From an uncultured Christensenella sp. (GTDB lineage: Bacteria; Bacillota_A; Clostridia; Christensenellales; Borkfalkiaceae): 14,063 nucleotides of DNA. The position numbers and the translations under genes are program-made. The stretch covers positions 1 through 14,063 of the forward strand of contig CAJTTC010000026.1 in the NCBI GenBank assembly GCA_910579295.1. Direction: 5' to 3'. This document shows, piece by piece, positions 13,649-14,063 of the stretch (the first letter of the stretch is position 1; each line of letters begins with the position of its first letter). The notes under the pieces are model-generated. The model had not been told where the DNA came from. It saw only the letters and a program-made list of their open reading frames with translations, and did not search any database.

Positions 13649-13740
13649 TTAAAGCAAATTAAACCTGATGCAAAGCCGCATTAAACACCTGCTTAAACAC
13701 TTTGCCCTCGTTCTTAAAGCAAAACTAAACTAACTTAAAC
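13649..13740. repeat. Helically phased TTAAAC/G boxes
   Basis: TTAAA[CG] starts at 13649, 13659, 13681, 13693, 13714 and 13735, with a CTAAAC at 13725. Spacings of 10, 22, 12, 21, 11 and 10 are close to whole numbers of helical turns. Such phasing can give curved DNA or place a protein array on one face, which would suit a transposition enhancer or end complex. Confidence 0.5.
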
Positions 13741-13743
13741 CTT

Positions 13744-13767
13744 TTGTGCGTTTCGTTTTCCTGTCCT
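13744..13767 (+). repeat. Candidate transposase-binding site, inner copy
   Basis: TTGTGCGTTTCGTTTTCCTG begins this 24-base site, which agrees with the terminal copy at 13836-13859 in 19 of 24 positions. It has the same orientation and lies 92 bp inside. Repeated end sites in this arrangement are typical of MuA-type transposases. Confidence 0.5.
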
Positions 13768-13835
13768 CTACCCCACCACCCTCACCTACTTACCGAATTA
13801 TCAAAGGTTTACACATTCAAACGTTCTTCATATTG

Positions 13836-13859
13836 TTGTACGCTTCGTTTTCATGCCCA
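13836..13859 (+). repeat. Candidate transposase-binding site at the phage terminus
   Basis: TTGTACGCTTCGTTTTCATG followed by CCCA. It ends in CA as Mu-type phage ends do (5'-TG when read into the phage). The inner copy is at 13744-13767 and an inverted core lies at 13366-13382. Together with the sudden end of the host gene, this places the phage end here. Confidence 0.55.
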
Positions 13860-14063
13860 TAGTAGGGTGTATAAGAACGGGGCATCATCAACCGTAAACC
13901 CGTAATGGGATATGCGCCAATAATCGGTTTGAGGGGTCACCTCCATTGAAAGCGTGTCATTCTCGATTCCCCATTGTTCAGGTTCGTTAAACCACTGCAT
14001 CTTTTCCAATGACTGCGCCATGCAGGTAACAGAAGCTGCAATCATCAATCCACTTGGCAATAT
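13851..14063 (-). pseudogene. Host gene for a secreted DUF1349-like protein, truncated by the prophage
   Basis: The frame enters from the right edge with the end of a signal peptide (LPSGLMIAASVTCMAQS) and continues with the mature N-terminus LEKMQWFNEPEQWGIENDTL, then TPQTDYWRISHYGFTVDDAPF. This is characteristic of DUF1349 proteins, a concanavalin-like beta-sandwich family of about 200 residues common in gut Bacteroidales and often linked to sugar metabolism. Here it ends after about 65 visible residues with LYTLLWA and a TGA; the last few codons come from, or abut, the phage end. The start codon is beyond the window. The rest of the gene should lie on the far side of the prophage. Confidence 0.72.
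13852..13860. other. Phage-host junction
   Basis: Host coding sequence can be followed leftward on the - strand to about DDAPFLYT, then degenerates into a stop at 13851-13853. Two CA dinucleotides, ending at 13853 and 13859, are possible phage termini. The later one is preferred because similarity between end motifs runs through TGnCC. The other phage end and the target duplication are outside the window. Confidence 0.55.

Larger units (their letters stand above)
1..13859. mobile_element. Mu-like transposable prophage (partial; left-hand part of the window and beyond)
   Basis: The gene set is that of a transposable phage: repressor, Ner-like regulator, DDE transposase, MuB-type ATPase, GemA-like and DUF3164 proteins, then gp36, portal gp29, MuF and gpG-like head genes. 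The repressor end of the element lies at the right, next to a host gene that stops abruptly at about 13860. The element runs off the left edge, so protease, major capsid, tail and lysis genes and the other phage end are not seen. Unlike Mu, where early and late genes run the same way, here the early operon (- strand) and the late head operon (+ strand) converge at about 5430. Bacteroidales transposable phages of the hankyphage type are the likely relatives, but this is inferred from gene content only. Confidence 0.9.
13067..13859. other. Non-coding phage end region next to the repressor
   Basis: About 0.8 kb without a convincing gene. It contains ATATGCCCC twice (13092-13100, 13104-13112), a palindrome CCCATATATGGG (13110-13121), a 12-bp tandem repeat, an inverted repeat, phased TTAAAC boxes, C-rich runs of the CTACCC type (about 13390, 13498 and 13767), and repeated GTnCGnTTCGTTTT motifs. 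A TTAAACGGTTATAATC (13175-13190) recalls the intercistronic dyads. The open frame at 13296-13652 looks like chance. Mu keeps transposase end sites in the matching place. Confidence 0.6.

Noticed and set aside
13296..13652. Open frame of 118 codons on the + strand in the phage end region
   Set aside because: TTG start, composition set by C-rich repeats (TPQLTPQLTPQ comes from the 12-bp tandem repeat), no domain-like pattern, and it crosses the inverted repeat and candidate sites.
1..14063. CRISPR arrays, tRNA or rRNA genes, diversity-generating retroelement
   Set aside because: No regularly spaced repeats of CRISPR type, no cloverleaf or rRNA signature, and no reverse transcriptase or template/variable repeat were seen in this window.

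Overview
The window is part of a Mu-like transposable prophage from a member of the Bacteroidales (Bacteroides/Phocaeicola/Parabacteroides type), together with its junction to the host chromosome at the right. The evidence for a Mu-type phage is a DDE transposase with an adjacent AAA+ target-choice ATPase (MuA/MuB-like), a GemA/gp16-like protein, a DUF3164 protein, and head genes resembling Mu gp36, gp29, gp30 (MuF) and gpG. The Bacteroidales assignment rests on Bacteroidetes-type promoter elements (-33 TTTG, -7 TAnnTTTG), the absence of Shine-Dalgarno spacing, and the flanking DUF1349-type secreted host protein. All family calls were made by eye; no database search was run.

Layout, left to right. 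(1) 1-5423, + strand, late head and packaging genes: the C-terminal part of the large terminase (with an in-frame TAA just upstream), a small unknown protein, a gp36-like protein, the portal, a MuF minor head protein that carries a C-terminal papain-fold toxin-like domain, a gpG-like protein and a gp37/tail-terminator-like protein. A 75-residue gene sits antisense inside this operon, converging on the toxin end of the MuF gene; I propose it is the matching immunity protein. (2) 5427-5455: a strong hairpin where the late operon and the oppositely directed early operon meet. (3) 5439-12500, - strand, read right to left: an unknown protein, a Ner-like regulator, the transposase, MuB, a small unknown protein, a RecA-fold ATPase, GemA-like, a run of tiny overlapping genes (three of them Cys-rich, one only 50 codons), DUF3164 and an 83-residue protein. 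(4) 12501-13066: the lysogeny switch, with a leftward early promoter, dyad operators, a rightward promoter and a + strand CI-type repressor. (5) 13067-13859: about 0.8 kb without a convincing gene, holding the phage end: tandem repeats, an inverted repeat, helically phased TTAAAC boxes and repeated GTnCGnTTCGTTTTC motifs that are candidate transposase sites. (6) 13860-14063, - strand: the 5' part of a host gene for a secreted DUF1349-like protein, cut by the prophage.

How it works together: in the lysogen the repressor would hold the leftward early promoter off. When it is released, the early operon makes the transposase and MuB, which replicate the phage by transposition from its ends, and the late operon makes heads. 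The MuF toxin domain could be carried in or on the virion, and the antisense gene could protect the lysogen. The points most worth following up are the MuF toxin with its antisense partner, the nonsense codon in the terminase, the operator layout, and the end structure with its host-gene junction.
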